DNA from: Nematopogon swammerdamellus
Lineage: Eukaryota > Arthropoda > Insecta > Lepidoptera > Adelidae
Reading direction: 5' to 3'
NCBI GenBank assembly: GCA_946902875.1
Contig: OX336343.1
Coordinates: forward strand, 3,944,754-4,008,753
DNA: 64,000 nt
This document shows positions 53,813-63,359 of this stretch, piece by piece. Both the position numbers and the translations under genes were made by a program. The notes below the pieces were generated by a model. It was not told the DNA's origin and did not search any database. It was given only the letters and a program-made list of their open reading frames with translations. Position 1 is the first letter of the stretch; each line of letters starts with the position of its first letter.

Positions 53813-54124
53813 TATTTCACAATGTCTACAGCGGTGATGACCGTTTAATTCAAAAGGATATGGTTTTTTTTTTCACTTTTTGGGTGAACTTTGTTGCACT
53901 TTTTGGTGTGGCCGTTTGTATTTAAAATTTCTGTGAAACTGAATAAATTGTCATAAAACGGTTTAAAATTGTCTTTTTTTATTTTCAATTTGCAGTTGCA
54001 TCTCTTGTGGAGTTTCATTGGTTTATTTGGTTCTTCTTCAATTTACAGCTGCCTTTGGAAAGTTAAAATTCGCCCCGAGGTCTGCAAAATTTAAAGACCC
54101 ATATACTCGTATATGACCAGCGTG

Positions 54125-54545
54125 TCCTCCCGGTTATGTATGACGTACGGATGTGAAACGTGAACGCTGACGGTCGCTGCTGTGCAGCCCAAGTTGCCCA
54201 GCGAGCAATGGAGCGAGCCATGCTGGGAATATCGCTACCTACGTGATATGGTGCGTAACGAGGAAATCCGCCGACGCACCAAAGTAGTCGATATAGGACA
54301 CCGGGTGGGTAAGCTGAAGTGGCAGTGGGCTGGGCACGTTAGCCGAAGAGACGACGACCGTTGGAGTAACCGTGTCCTACACTGGCGACCGTGGACGGGA
54401 AAACGTAGTGCGCACCCGCCAGGTCGGACGACGACATCGAGTGTGTCGGCGGAAAGCAGTGGTTCCATACCGCTGAAGGCCGGGAGGACTGGAGGAAAAT
54501 TGGAGAGGTGTATGTCCAGACGCTTACACGCTGACTGACTGACAT
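54125..54545 (+). mobile_element. RTE-type LINE C-terminal fragment
   Basis: Plus strand reads RNEEIRRRTKVVDIGHRVGK then LKWQWAGHVSRRDDDRWSNR and VLHWRPWTGKRS, the conserved C-terminus of insect RTE/endonuclease-reverse-transcriptase proteins. Frames are broken toward the 3' end. Confidence 0.85.
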
Positions 54546-54703
54546 TACAACGGTTCAATAGCATTCAGTCAGTCAGCGTGTAAGCGTCCACTGCTGGACA
54601 TACGCCTCTCCAATTTTCCTCCAGCCCTCCCGGCCTTCAGCGATACGGAACCACTACTTTCTGCCGACGTACTTGATGTCGTCGTCCCACCTGGCGGGTG
54701 GTC
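54410..54703. repeat. Inverted duplication of the RTE 3' end
   Basis: 54410-54545 and 54566-54703 are inverted copies (GGAAAATTGGAGAGG against CCTCTCCAATTTTCC; GCTTACACGCTGACTG against CAGTCAGCGTGTAAGC), separated by about 20 bp. It is close to Nup214 exon 7. A third copy of the end lies at 62285-62395. Confidence 0.9.
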
Positions 54704-54799
54704 TTGCATTGTGCATTGTGGCACAATGCTCTGTAATACTTCGACCTTGGAATTACCGACAAAGCCGAATCCAACCCAAGCTAAACATGCTGCACTCAC

Positions 54800-54953
54800 G
54801 TGACGAGCAGTGCTTGCGGCAGAGTGAGCTGTTGCGGCTCGCTGCATATCTGCTGCGCGCCGGCGCGCAGGTTGATAGCGTTGAACACGACCAGCAGCCC
54901 CGTGTGCGACAACACCAGCATCTGCGGCATGTGAGGCAGGCTCTCGTTCTCTC
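54800..54953 (-). CDS. Nup214: Nup214 exon 7, end of beta-propeller
   Basis: The acceptor CAACAG continues the Gly codon of exon 6 and the donor GTGAGT splits a Thr codon (two bases carried). The product MLVLSHTGLLVVFNAIN corresponds to human VLMLLSTDGVLCPFYMIN. The next phase-compatible exon on the minus strand is at 23550, so the following intron is about 31.2 kb and contains the Gr cluster. An inverted RTE-LINE duplication ends about 100 bases past the donor. Confidence 0.9.
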
Positions 54954-55043
54954 CTGTTGACACGTTAACATGGAGGGGTATAGAATCAAAGACAGCTCTA
55001 ACCTTTAGCAAATTTTTGGTAAACCAAAAAACATTTTTATTCA

Positions 55044-55892
55044 CATCCAGTTTATTCTAAATGGCCCGTTACTTTGTTAGGATTAATGGAGCTCTCCTAT
55101 TGGACAGTTTTGCTTAGTGCTAGTTTTGAAACTAAACAGATGGATAGTGCTGTTTTTAAATGTTACTGTTAATTTCTGAACTATGTTTTTAATGGAAAGA
55201 GCTGCTTTTGAAGCAGTTTTTTATGACAATTCAATAGCCAATTGTATGAAGAAAAATTGTGCACTCATATGTCGTTTCGTCAAAAAGTGGTAAAGAGCTA
55301 CCTTTGATTCTATACCACTCTCATATACTGAGTGTTCAGTTGCGTCGGATTTGCTTACAACCACTGTATTGTTTATTGTATAATTTCATCCATAGGTAGG
55401 TAACCTACGCTTGGACATGTCGAAAATTCCGTCAGATTTAAATTCAATGCGAAGAAGAACTGACAAACAAACTTCGCAATTCACAATGTTTTGTTAGTAC
55501 CTTATATATTATTATATTAATCCATACTACCTCTCACAAGAGCATTAATATTTACAGCATAAACATGAATACTCAAGGATTCCTTGCTTAAGAACCTTAA
55601 AAATTTTCATTTCATTTCATTTAAAAAAAAAAAGTTAGTTAACTAAGTAGTTGAGTCCGGCGGGTCTGACGGATACGGATCAGGGCAAGAGGGATGAGAG
55701 AAGCCAGTGCATCGGAGCATCGACAATGTTAGTACCTATAAAACAGGCTAATGGAACCGATTGTTCGCTGCGGTACAATTATTAAGTCCCTCTGTGAGCT
55801 TGGGATTACCAACTAGGCGATTAGGCGGATGGAGGTCATGATCGCTCTTCGCTTCAGTCGAAAAAAGAGGACTGAAAAGAATCAGCACTTAC
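55044..55892. other. Nup214 intron between exons 6 and 7, nothing recognised
   Basis: AT-rich. No repeats or exons that I can support. Confidence 0.4.
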
Positions 55893-55995
55893 CCCAAGGT
55901 AGGTGATAGAGGGCGCTGGTATCGAACGCCAGTCCCACCGGGTAGCTGTCCTCCTTCTTGGCAGTCAGGGGCAGCTCCGGTTTCGCCTCATCCAG
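55893..55995 (-). CDS. Nup214: Nup214 exon 6, beta-propeller
   Basis: A 103-bp exon starting in phase 0 after CGTGCAG and ending one base into a Gly codon, with donor GTAAGT. The product ELPLTAKKEDSYPVGLAFD corresponds to human ELPVTDKSDDSLPMGVVVD. Confidence 0.9.
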
Positions 55996-56313
55996 CTGCA
56001 CGAGATTGCATATTGCTAATTCAATAACTTGTCCGGGCTCGGTTCAATAATTTCGGTCGCTCGGTGAAGCGATGCATTGGGTTCGATCTCCATGTTCACC
56101 TGGGCACGGTCCGACTTTGGATGGATGACCCAGACCGTCCCTATATGAGAAACCGTGACTAGTCCTGGTATGAATTCCAAGTAAAACAGTAGATTCATTA
56201 TTAAGAAGAAATTGCGAGGACGAGCAATGAGAACAGGGAGAAAAAATAGATGATTTCATAATTAATTAATATCAATAAGGTAATATCGAGTAAATCACTG
56301 CACTAGGTCATTA

Positions 56314-57418
56314 CCATACATCGGAATCCGCGGGGCACGAATGATTCAAGGTTGCTTAGTGATGGGACAATGTATCCACCAATATCGAAAATCGATCGTT
56401 ATTTTAGAATAATATGAAATAATGTCGATTATTAAAACTAAGAGTATTTCTATAGAAAATAAGATATAATAAACAAATGTTGTATTTACTTTGTAGGTAC
56501 AATACAAATCTGTTCAAACCACAATATTAGTTTTATTAGTATGGAATAGAAAGAATTTGATTTTTTTTACCAACTTACACGTGTTACATCATAATGATAT
56601 TGAAGACTTTTTTGTTACTGTTATGAAACTGAATCGATTAGGCTATAAAAATCAACCACCTATTTTTTTATTTAAACACATAAAAAAATATTTTACATAA
56701 AAAAAAAGGCCAAGGTCCAAAAAATAGGTCTTACAAAATTAGTTCATAGTAAGCTAAGGGGGGGTTCTGTATCGGAAATAGATCACTTTTGAAGAACAAA
56801 GAATTTTTTTTTTCACAAAATTTTTTTTTTTAATGTTAAATGTAAACAAAAAAATTTCTTAATCGTTTCGGTTTCGTGCTAGGAACAAAAAAGTCTTCCA
56901 ACACGTATATCTCTTTCTTTCAGAAATTGTGAAAAACCACAATTTTAGTTTTATTAGTATGGAATAGAAAGAATTTAATTTTTTTTACGAACTTACACGT
57001 GTTACTTTATAATGGTCACGAAGACTTTTTTGTTACTGTTATGAAACTGAATCGATTAGGTTATAAAAATCAACCACCTATTCTTTTATTTAAATACCTA
57101 CATAAAAAAATTTTTACTTAAAAAAAGCCCAAGGTCAAAAAAAATTTATATAGGTTTTAATCCCTATATGATACAGAATCCTCCCTTAGCGTACTATGAA
57201 CTAATTTTGAAAGACCTTATTTACTTAATCGTTAACATAAAGAATACATGTTTATATAAGTACTGTAGGTATATAAGTATTCAGGTCTGAAATATGACAT
57301 GAATAAAATACAATAAACAAATAAATATGAGTATCGATAACAGTGTCGATTGTTTATTGATCGCCGTAGTCAATCCCTAACAAGGTCGTATTCGTGCCCC
57401 GCGGATTCCGATGTATGG
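56314..57418. mobile_element. 1.1-kb element with 29-bp TIRs and TCATTA target duplication
   Basis: Ends CCATACATCGGAATCCGCGG and its exact complement, extended to GGGCACGAAT. Flanked by TCATTA on both sides (56308-56313 and 57419-57424). Inside are a ~210-bp direct repeat (from about 56525 and from about 56943) and a second inverted pair (TTAGTTCATAGTAAGCTAAG near 56740 against CTTAGCGTACTATGAACTAA near 57190). Confidence 0.85.
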
Positions 57419-57615
57419 TCATTACGTCAACATTCCTTAAACTTCCTCGAAGCTCGCTCGAATTTCAATGGCGAAAATAGGCTGCCCAACCGTGCCAAGA
57501 CGGGCGAGGCATACTTGTAGTTGTGACACGAGCGCTTGTGTGTGTAGGTAGGTATACAAGATGATGGTTTTCTAAACTTTATCAAAGCCAAAAGAGTCTT
57601 TTTGTATGGAAATAC

Positions 57616-57703
57616 CTGACACCACTGTATCCAGTTTGTAGCGTCTGTCGTGGCCAGCGTGGCAACCTCCACGCTGTTGGACGAAGCGGCGAGCAGCAAG
57701 CCC
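57616..57703 (-). CDS. Nup214: Nup214 exon 5, beta-propeller
   Basis: An 88-bp exon, acceptor TGTCAG and donor GTATTT, completing the Trp codon from exon 4 and ending in phase 0. The product GLLLAASSNSVEVATLATTD then NWIQWCQ matches human VLAASAASTEVSILARQSD and NWESW. Confidence 0.9.
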
Positions 57704-57889
57704 CTGACAAAACCAAAAACATTAACAATCGGACACATTGAAAATAATAGAATAGAGATATAATTTTTTCTAGAATAGGAATTAAACAGGAGGAATAGGA
57801 GAGAATGCAAATTATGTTGCAGCGTCAAGATCAAATTGGTCTGAATTTGGAACGAAAAGTAACCATGTCAGTCTTTTGTTTTTGACAAG

Positions 57890-58005
57890 TACTTGAATAG
57901 GCATCTATCTGTCAGGCTGGCATGGCATTTACAACCCCCGCATACGACCGAATGTCCATGGGCGTCGTTAGACACCTTATGGGAGCAGCGTCCAGTGACG
58001 CGTGT
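57890..58005 (+). mobile_element. LINE 3' end, family of 3355-3700
   Basis: AATAGGCATCTATC, GGCATGGCATTTACAAC and GGCGTCGTTAGACACC in family order; very short. Confidence 0.78.
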
Positions 58006-58040
58006 TTAAAAAAAATTCAAATTGGCACTGCCACCTTTTT

Positions 58041-58378
58041 AGGTTTCCGTATCCCGTACGGAAGCCTATTACTAATCCTACGCCGTCTGTCTGTCCGTCC
58101 GTCCGTCCGTCCGTCCGTCCGTGCGTCCGTCCGTCCGTCCGTCCGTCCGTCCGTCTGTCTGTCCGAGGGCTGTATCTCTTGAAACGTAATAGGTAGCTCG
58201 TTGAAATTTTCACAGAATATGTGTTATTATGGCAGATATAACAACAAATAATAAAAAATAAAAAAAGTAAAAAATTAAGGGGGTTCTTATACAAGAAACG
58301 TGTTTTTTTTCAATGTTTTTTTTTTTGTGGTGCGGAAACCTCGGTGCGCGAGTCCGACTCGCACTTGGCCGGTTTTTT
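58041..58378 (-). repeat. Dispersed repeat, family L (longest copy)
   Basis: Plus strand from GGTTTCCGTATCCCGTACGG, through a (GTCC)n run (58091-58165), GGTAGCTCGTTGAAATTTTC and CACAGAATATGTGTTATTAT, to GTCCGACTCGCACTTGGCCG and a T-run. Other copies or parts: 2800, 7720, 9914, 19800 and 62794. The class is unknown to me. No coding capacity. Confidence 0.8.
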
Positions 58379-58504
58379 TTTATCCTGATGATCCTGGACA
58401 TGATATTCGGTCAAAGTTATGAAATTATTGTATTGTCATCTAATCTTAATATGTGCGCAAAATTTTCAATTATTCTTGACGGCTGGAAGTGGGTGAAAAT
58501 CAAT

Positions 58505-58755
58505 TTGAAAGATTCCGTTACAGGTCAAGCTAATAAAAGCGTATCCTTACCTATAATAAAATTCGACGTCTGCTTTCTGTCTGTCTATCTGTCCGCTTAT
58601 AACTCGAGAACCACTGAACGGATTTTAATAAAAAAAAATCTACGGATAGCTTGATTCTTCCCATCAACTATAGGCTACTTACTATCACGCTAAATGGTTT
58701 ATGGGGTTAGCAGAGAAGTCAAATATGAGAGCGGGCGGAGCCGCGGGCACAGCTA
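58505..58755 (+). mobile_element. Possible non-autonomous Helitron 3' part
   Basis: Ends GCGGGCGGAGCCGCGGGCAC, which can form a short GC hairpin, followed by AGCTAG then T. Helitrons end in CTRR after a hairpin and insert before T. A single copy without a recognisable 5' TC end, so tentative. Confidence 0.4.
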
Positions 58756-58823
58756 GTCAATAAATAACTAAACAAAAATAAAATAAATATAATGTTGAAT
58801 GATTGACGTTAGGTGAGACTCAC

Positions 58824-58944
58824 CACTGGGGCACACTAAGGAGGTAGTAGTACCAGGGCCTGATGTTGCTCATACTGTAGCAGACGTCTTCGTAGCTGAT
58901 GCAGACGGACGGGCCGGCCTTTGGAGTATTCACTATGGTCACAT
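58824..58944 (-). CDS. Nup214: Nup214 exon 4, beta-propeller
   Basis: The phase matches exon 3 (one base carried over, Tyr codon), with donor GTGAGT inside a Trp codon. The product has CISYEDVCYSMSNIRPWYYY, matching the human [21 protein letters not shown] blade in position. A possible Helitron-like 3' end lies about 70 bases beyond the donor side. Confidence 0.87.
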
Positions 58945-59269
58945 CTGCAAAATATTATAACAAGTTTGTTTTTATACAAAGCTGGCATCGCTAACGGCTA
59001 AGTTCGACCAATTCTTAATGGAAATAAATAAACTAAAACCCAATTTTATTATAATAGGTCTTTACCTATGAAATTGGAGATTTTTAAAACCAGCATATTC
59101 AGAATTAATTATCTGTGGATTGGCGCGCAATTCGAAATTCAAATAAATATTATTCGAAAGCCATGTTATTCTAATTTCAAATTCAGTCATTTGTTTTAGA
59201 TAGTGTTTTGTTTTTGTGAAATTGTGGTAGTTTTTGGCTTTATGGATGAAGAAATGAAAAGAAGCAAAT

Positions 59270-59415
59270 GAAGCGTGGAACGCCCCCAGATAGGTGGACA
59301 GACTACCTAAATAAGGTAGCCGGGATTGAATGGAGAAAAGCTGAAAACTGCGTGTGGTGGCGCGCCTTGGGAGAGGCCTATGTCCAGCAGTGGACCGATA
59401 CGGGCTGATGAAGAA
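59270..59415 (+). mobile_element. RTE-type LINE 3' end
   Basis: Plus strand reads KKQMKRGTPPDRWTDYLNKV then WRALGEAYVQQWTDTG and a stop, the usual C-terminus of RTE LINEs. Confidence 0.8.
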
Positions 59416-59482
59416 ATATTTTTCAAAATGTATCAAATACAAAAAAAAATTATAAAAAATAAACTAAAGAAAATTAACTCAC

Positions 59483-59694
59483 ACGGTCGGCTATCGTCCA
59501 CCGCATTCCTATAAACGACCGCAAACTGATAGTTGGAGATCCAATGCACGGCCAGCGCCTCCGCCGGGCTGCCGCTGCAGACGTCGGGGGCGGGCACCGC
59601 CTTGACGGCCGTCAGGTCCGGCTTGTACTGCGTGAGACTCCCGTCCGAGTTCCCGGAGACCAGCTGCTTGCCCTTAGGGCTCCAGCAGAGGCAT
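59483..59694 (-). CDS. Nup214: Nup214 exon 3, beta-propeller
   Basis: The acceptor TTCCAG gives a one-base codon completion and the donor is GTGAGT. The product contains RCLCWSPKGKQLVSGNSDG followed by LAVHWISNYQFAVVYRN. This is the most diagnostic Nup214 segment in the window (human VCWSPKGKQLAVGKQNG and VLWIGTYVFAIVYA). Confidence 0.93.
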
Positions 59695-60194
59695 CTGGAA
59701 GAGAGTGCATAAGTGATAATAATCAATGTCCAAGTGGGAAAAAAGTGTCAATAGGTAAGATGGGCATTAATATCTTAATCCCCTATTCAACTGTGACCTT
59801 GACATTGACGCTTCATATTACTATAGAAAAAAAAAACATTTTGGAAAAATTTTCCATGAAACTTTATGAACTAACGAATGGATTGTATTTACAAATAGGT
59901 AACATAATTTATTTTTATTTTTATTTATTTATTTAGGAAAAACAAACAATTACATACATATGTAGGTTATGGAGACAGTAGAAACAACAAACAATTAGGT
60001 ATGTAACCAGCGACGTTTTTCACAAATGCTTTGCTTACCAATTAAATAATTAATTTAAAGCGTACACACAATATATGTAATTCACATAGCGCTTATGAAT
60101 GAATACATAATATAAAAATATAACAGCACCACGAAAGCAGACACCTCACCTTATGCATACTGTGCCACACCAAGCACGGAAAACATTATAGTTA

Positions 60195-60530
60195 TCATCT
60201 CTTACATAGACCTACCATGAAGCAGCCTATCGAGGCGGAACCCAAACCAAAAAGAATTAGGACAGACCATAAAAATTGAAAAGTAGCATGACATCGACTA
60301 GATTTTTGTGGTATGCGATATTGTATCCTTGAAAGTAGGTCGGGACAGTCGATGCCATTATTGCATACTTTATGAAGTGTCATAGTTTCCAGTAATTTTC
60401 TGCGGTTGTCGAGGCTAGGTAGTGAATAAATATTGAGCAAGTTTTCATAAGACGCGTGAGCCCTATGGAAACGCCTATGCATTATATACAGAAATTTTAA
60501 TATCCTAGCTAACAATTTTATTGGCAATTT
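60195..60530 (-). mobile_element. LINE fragment (jockey/CR1-like)
   Basis: Minus strand reads YENLLNIYSLPSLDNRRKLL then MTLHKVCNNGIDCPDLLSRI, matching the conserved tail (SLP.L..RR, LHK..NG.IDCP.LL) of insect LINE reverse transcriptases. No intact gene. Confidence 0.82.
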
Positions 60531-61022
60531 TTGGTGATATTTTTCGCGGTAGGTGTACAGAAAATACTATTTATCTCTAGAGAACCAATAAACTTTCATA
60601 TTTGAGCACTCATTTGAATGAGAAAGGTTATTTTTTTTCAGCAAATTCAATTTCCGAAGTAGTGGCTCGTAATTACGATACGCGCCCACAAACGACTAAT
60701 TTAACTTTTTTTTTATTATTATTGGGGCCACGAACATACGGAGTTAGTGGGACCGACATGTATTTATTTTATGTATCTCATTTATTGGACTTTATAAATT
60801 GTCTCTTTCGAATGCACACTTCTAAGTGAGATAGAAGGTAAAAATTAAAAATACTTTGTCCGACCACGTAGCGGCTGCAGGGCCGTTATCGGACCAGCGC
60901 GCGTCCGATAACGGCCCTGCGGCAGGCAAAGCGTAAGCGCCATTTTTTTTTTTTTTTTGTATTTATTTGAAGAACAAACAGCCTAAGCTGATGTGTTCAT
61001 GTCTAAGTTCACTGGTGCTTTG

Positions 61023-61265
61023 TTATTTTGATGTTGGTTTAGTTTGGTGTTTTTTTTTTAGGTGTTTGTCGAGCCTGTTTTTAAAGGAATTGGTGGTGGG
61101 TGCTTGTACGACATCTTCGGGCAGTTTGTTCCACATTTCCACTGTTCTATTTGACAGGAAGTTTCGTCTCGGATTTGTTGAGCTGACAGTGCACATTTTA
61201 GGCCGATATACAATCCCTCCGACGCGCGATGGGGTTAATGGTGGAAAATCAACCCAAAAATAATA
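61023..61265 (-). mobile_element. LINE C-terminal end
   Basis: Minus strand reads RRNFLSNRTVEMWNKLPEDV then TTNSFKNRLDKHLKKK and a stop, the FLSNR..E.WN.LP..V and FK.RLDK signature of LINE C-termini. Confidence 0.82.
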
Positions 61266-61412
61266 TGAATAACACCGAAAAAACATATCGCTATTGCACA
61301 AATAATGATTTTTTTTTAAATGTTCAAAGTTGAATATCTTGAGCAGCAATGCCAACGCGTAATGTCAGTCGTACTGTCGTCCCGTGATCGTGACGCTACC
61401 ATCGCTGTGCTG

Positions 61413-61632
61413 TTACAGTTGCTTTCACGAGTCATGAGCGCAGATGGACAGTGGTCTAACATTGCACGCAAGTGTATAGTAGTCGAACGAGATGCGTGTG
61501 AGCCCAATAGGCGACGAGCGTTGACTGACTCCGACTGACGAACCAATCGCGTGAAGCGTCGGCGCCGTCGACGTCCCGTCAAACCGACCAATAAAAAGTG
61601 TGCTCATGACTCGTGAAAGCAACTGTAACGTG
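61413..61632. mobile_element. 220-bp MITE with ~30-bp TIRs
   Basis: Left GTTACAGTTGCTTTCACGAG and right CTCGTGAAAGCAACTGTAAC are exact inverted copies in the parts compared; pairing extends to TCATGAGC on both sides. No ORF. Confidence 0.8.
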
Positions 61633-61803
61633 CCGTTATTGTCTAGTGCGCAAGCACCCACTGGATGTGTCTGATATTTAAAAGGGCTTCGCACTTGCTG
61701 TTTAGCTCTATAGACTAAAATCAGCTCTTTATAAAAAAAATCCTGGAAAAATAACCCTACCTAGCTTTTATGGGTTTTTAAATTACCGTGGTTGTTAGAC
61801 ATT

Positions 61804-62041
61804 ATTTTTTAAACACAAAACAGCTTTACTCATGGTTCTTCACGAGCTATGTGGCTCGACGTTTCGGGCCAAGCGTATGGCCTATCCTCATGAGCACCTG
61901 CCTAGTGCGACGGTTGGCAGAGAACTGTTCTCTGCCAACCAGGCAGAGTGCTCATGAGGATGGGCCATACGCTTGGCCCAAAACGTCGAGCCACATAGCT
62001 CGTGAAGAACCGTGAGTAAATCTGTTTTGTGTTTAAAAAAT
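61804..62041. mobile_element. Foldback element beside Nup214 exon 2
   Basis: Ends TTTTTTAAACACAAAACAG and CTGTTTTGTGTTTAAAAAA. Arms of about 110 bp (GAGCTATGTGGCTCGACGTT against its complement) meet near 61925. Confidence 0.88.
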
Positions 62042-62047
62042 AACTAC

Positions 62048-62223
62048 CTAGCTTTAGCCGGAATCTTCTTGAATGGAAACTCAGCGCCGTTCAGTTGCCC
62101 GATGAACAGCGACCCATCAGAGAAGGCGAGCGCGAGGGTGTCTGCGAGGCACGGGTTCCACTGCAGAGCGGTCACGTAGGCGTTGGCGTTGTCGTTGATT
62201 AGCACCAACAGCGGCGTTATGTT
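62048..62223 (-). CDS. Nup214: Nup214 exon 2, beta-propeller blade
   Basis: The exon joins exon 1 in phase 0 and ends two bases into an Arg codon, with donor GTAGTT. The product includes VTALQWNPCLADTLALAFSD, a WD-like blade matching the human MKWNPTVPSMVAVCLADGS segment. A palindromic foldback element (61804-62041) abuts the donor side within about ten bases. Confidence 0.88.
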
Positions 62224-62284
62224 CTGCGAGGAGGCATAATATTGTAATATTGAATAGAAATTGTAATATTGTGAGTGATAACCA

Positions 62285-62395
62285 GAAAAGCAGTGGTTCC
62301 GTACCGCTGAAGGCCGGGAGGACTGGAGGAAAATTGGAGAGGTCCAATTGGGAATATGTCCAGCAGTGGACGCCTACACGCTGACTGACTGAGTG
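62285..62395 (+). mobile_element. RTE-type LINE 3' end
   Basis: AAGCAGTGGTTCCGTACCGC through GGAGGAAAATTGGAGAGG to CGCTGACTGACTGA, as in 54465-54540. Confidence 0.82.
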
Positions 62396-62428
62396 ATAAC
62401 CGGCGCTCTCCGGTATGTCATATTCGTC

Positions 62429-62790
62429 AGCCTCGGTAGCTCAGCGGTGCGGAGTTTACTATTGTTAAGCACAACTGGGCGCGGTCAGTACTTGGATGGG
62501 TGATCGCTCGACCGTTGGAGGCTGACCGTGGTTCGGATTCTGTTCAACTGTATGTCCCTTCCCTTCTTACTTTACTAGGTTTATCCCGCCCAGGTTGATA
62601 CCACCGCACTGAATGAAACGTCGGTCGAAACGGCTATGTAAATAGTTAGTGTGTTCCGTCCAGTTCAGTGTAGCCGACATGAAATGAAGGGAAGCACTGC
62701 CATGGCGCCTCGTTCACCAAAGTGTTACGGGCTGACATCACGGATGTATTAGGTTATGTAGCCAACAGTGTCAGTTTCCATAAAAATAAA
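62429..62790 (+). mobile_element. SINE (5S/tRNA-like family), full length in sense
   Basis: Reference copy for the family. It runs from CAGCCTCGGTAGCTCAGCGG, through the 5S-like TTAAGCACAACTGGGCGCGG and TCAGTACTTGGATGGGTGAT, GGTTCGGATTC, a ~200-bp unrelated body, and GTCAGTTTCCATAAAAATAA tail. Confidence 0.85.
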
Positions 62791-62793
62791 AAT

Positions 62794-63138
62794 CTGGTGC
62801 GAGTTTTACTCGCGCACGGAGATTTGCGTATCTATCCGCTATTATCCGCCTATCTTTTGTCTTTCAACAATGCAATGTATACAAGCCTATGGCGCCATCT
62901 ATTATTCAATATTGTGACTAATAGATTTTTCGAACATTTGTTGTATGGGAGCCCCCCTTAATTTTTAACATTTTCTTATATTTCTTATTTGTTGTTATAT
63001 CCGCCATAGTAACACATATTCTGTGAAAATCTCAATGGGCTACCTATTACGCTTCAAGAGATACAGCCCTCGGAGAGATGGACAGACGGACGGCGAAGGC
63101 TTATTAATAGGCTTCCGTACGGGATACGGAAACCTAAA
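62794..63138 (+). repeat. Dispersed repeat, family L
   Basis: From GTGCGAGTTTTACTCGCGCA, through AGTAACACATATTCTGTG, to GGCTTCCGTACGGGATACGG and AACCTAAAAAT. It directly follows the SINE. Confidence 0.8.
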
Positions 63139-63176
63139 AATAAAGCTCAAGTGGCAAGCAGTTTGCATAAGCTGAC

Positions 63177-63346
63177 CTCGTTGTGGAAGCCGTGCACGCG
63201 GTACAGCTGCAGGTGGTGGCGCGTGCAGACGGCGAGCGTGTCGCGGTCGCAGCTCACCGCGAGGTGCGTCGGCGGCTCCGGCAGGCGCAGCGCCGCGCGC
63301 GCCGGCCGCGCGCACTCTACGTTCGTCACCTCTCGTAGGTAGTACA
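63177..63346 (-). CDS. Nup214: Nup214 exon 1 of window, N-terminal beta-propeller
   Basis: First Nup214 exon visible; earlier N-terminal exons must lie beyond 64000. Acceptor AG at 63347-63348, donor GTCAGC after 63177. It enters with two bases of a split codon and ends in phase 0. The product includes LPEPPTHLAVSCDRDTLAV and LYRVHGFHNE, matching the region of human NUP214 where HHLALSCDNLTLSACM precedes the FFDVRTFSNEA strand. The exon is strongly GC-rich compared with the flanking AT-rich repeats. Confidence 0.85.
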
Positions 63347-63359
63347 CTGGTGGTAGGAT

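Larger units (their letters stand above)
1..63346 (-). other. Nup214: Nup214/CAN nucleoporin homologue, gene span (partial at both ends)
   Basis: Seen: 23 minus-strand exons with AG acceptors and GT donors whose phases join, giving about 1,340 codons in order: WD/beta-propeller segments, Pro/Ala-rich linker, coiled coil, then FG/FA repeats. The propeller pieces carry LCWSPKGKQLVSG and MLVLSHTGLLVVFNAIN, which resemble vertebrate NUP214 (VCWSPKGKQLAVG, VLMLLSTDGVLCPFYMIN). Known for the family: Nup214 sits on the cytoplasmic face of the nuclear pore, its propeller binds the mRNA-export helicase DDX19/Dbp5, its coiled coil joins Nup88 and Nup62, and its FG repeats bind CRM1 and other transport receptors. 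The true N-terminus and C-terminus lie outside the window. The exon 11 to exon 12 junction is the only one whose phase I could not reconcile. One intron (23551-54799) hosts plus-strand Gr genes. Confidence 0.9.

Noticed and set aside
57890..58005. Possible host exon with RHGI-like motif
   Set aside because: It is the 3' end of the LINE family found at five other places in the window.
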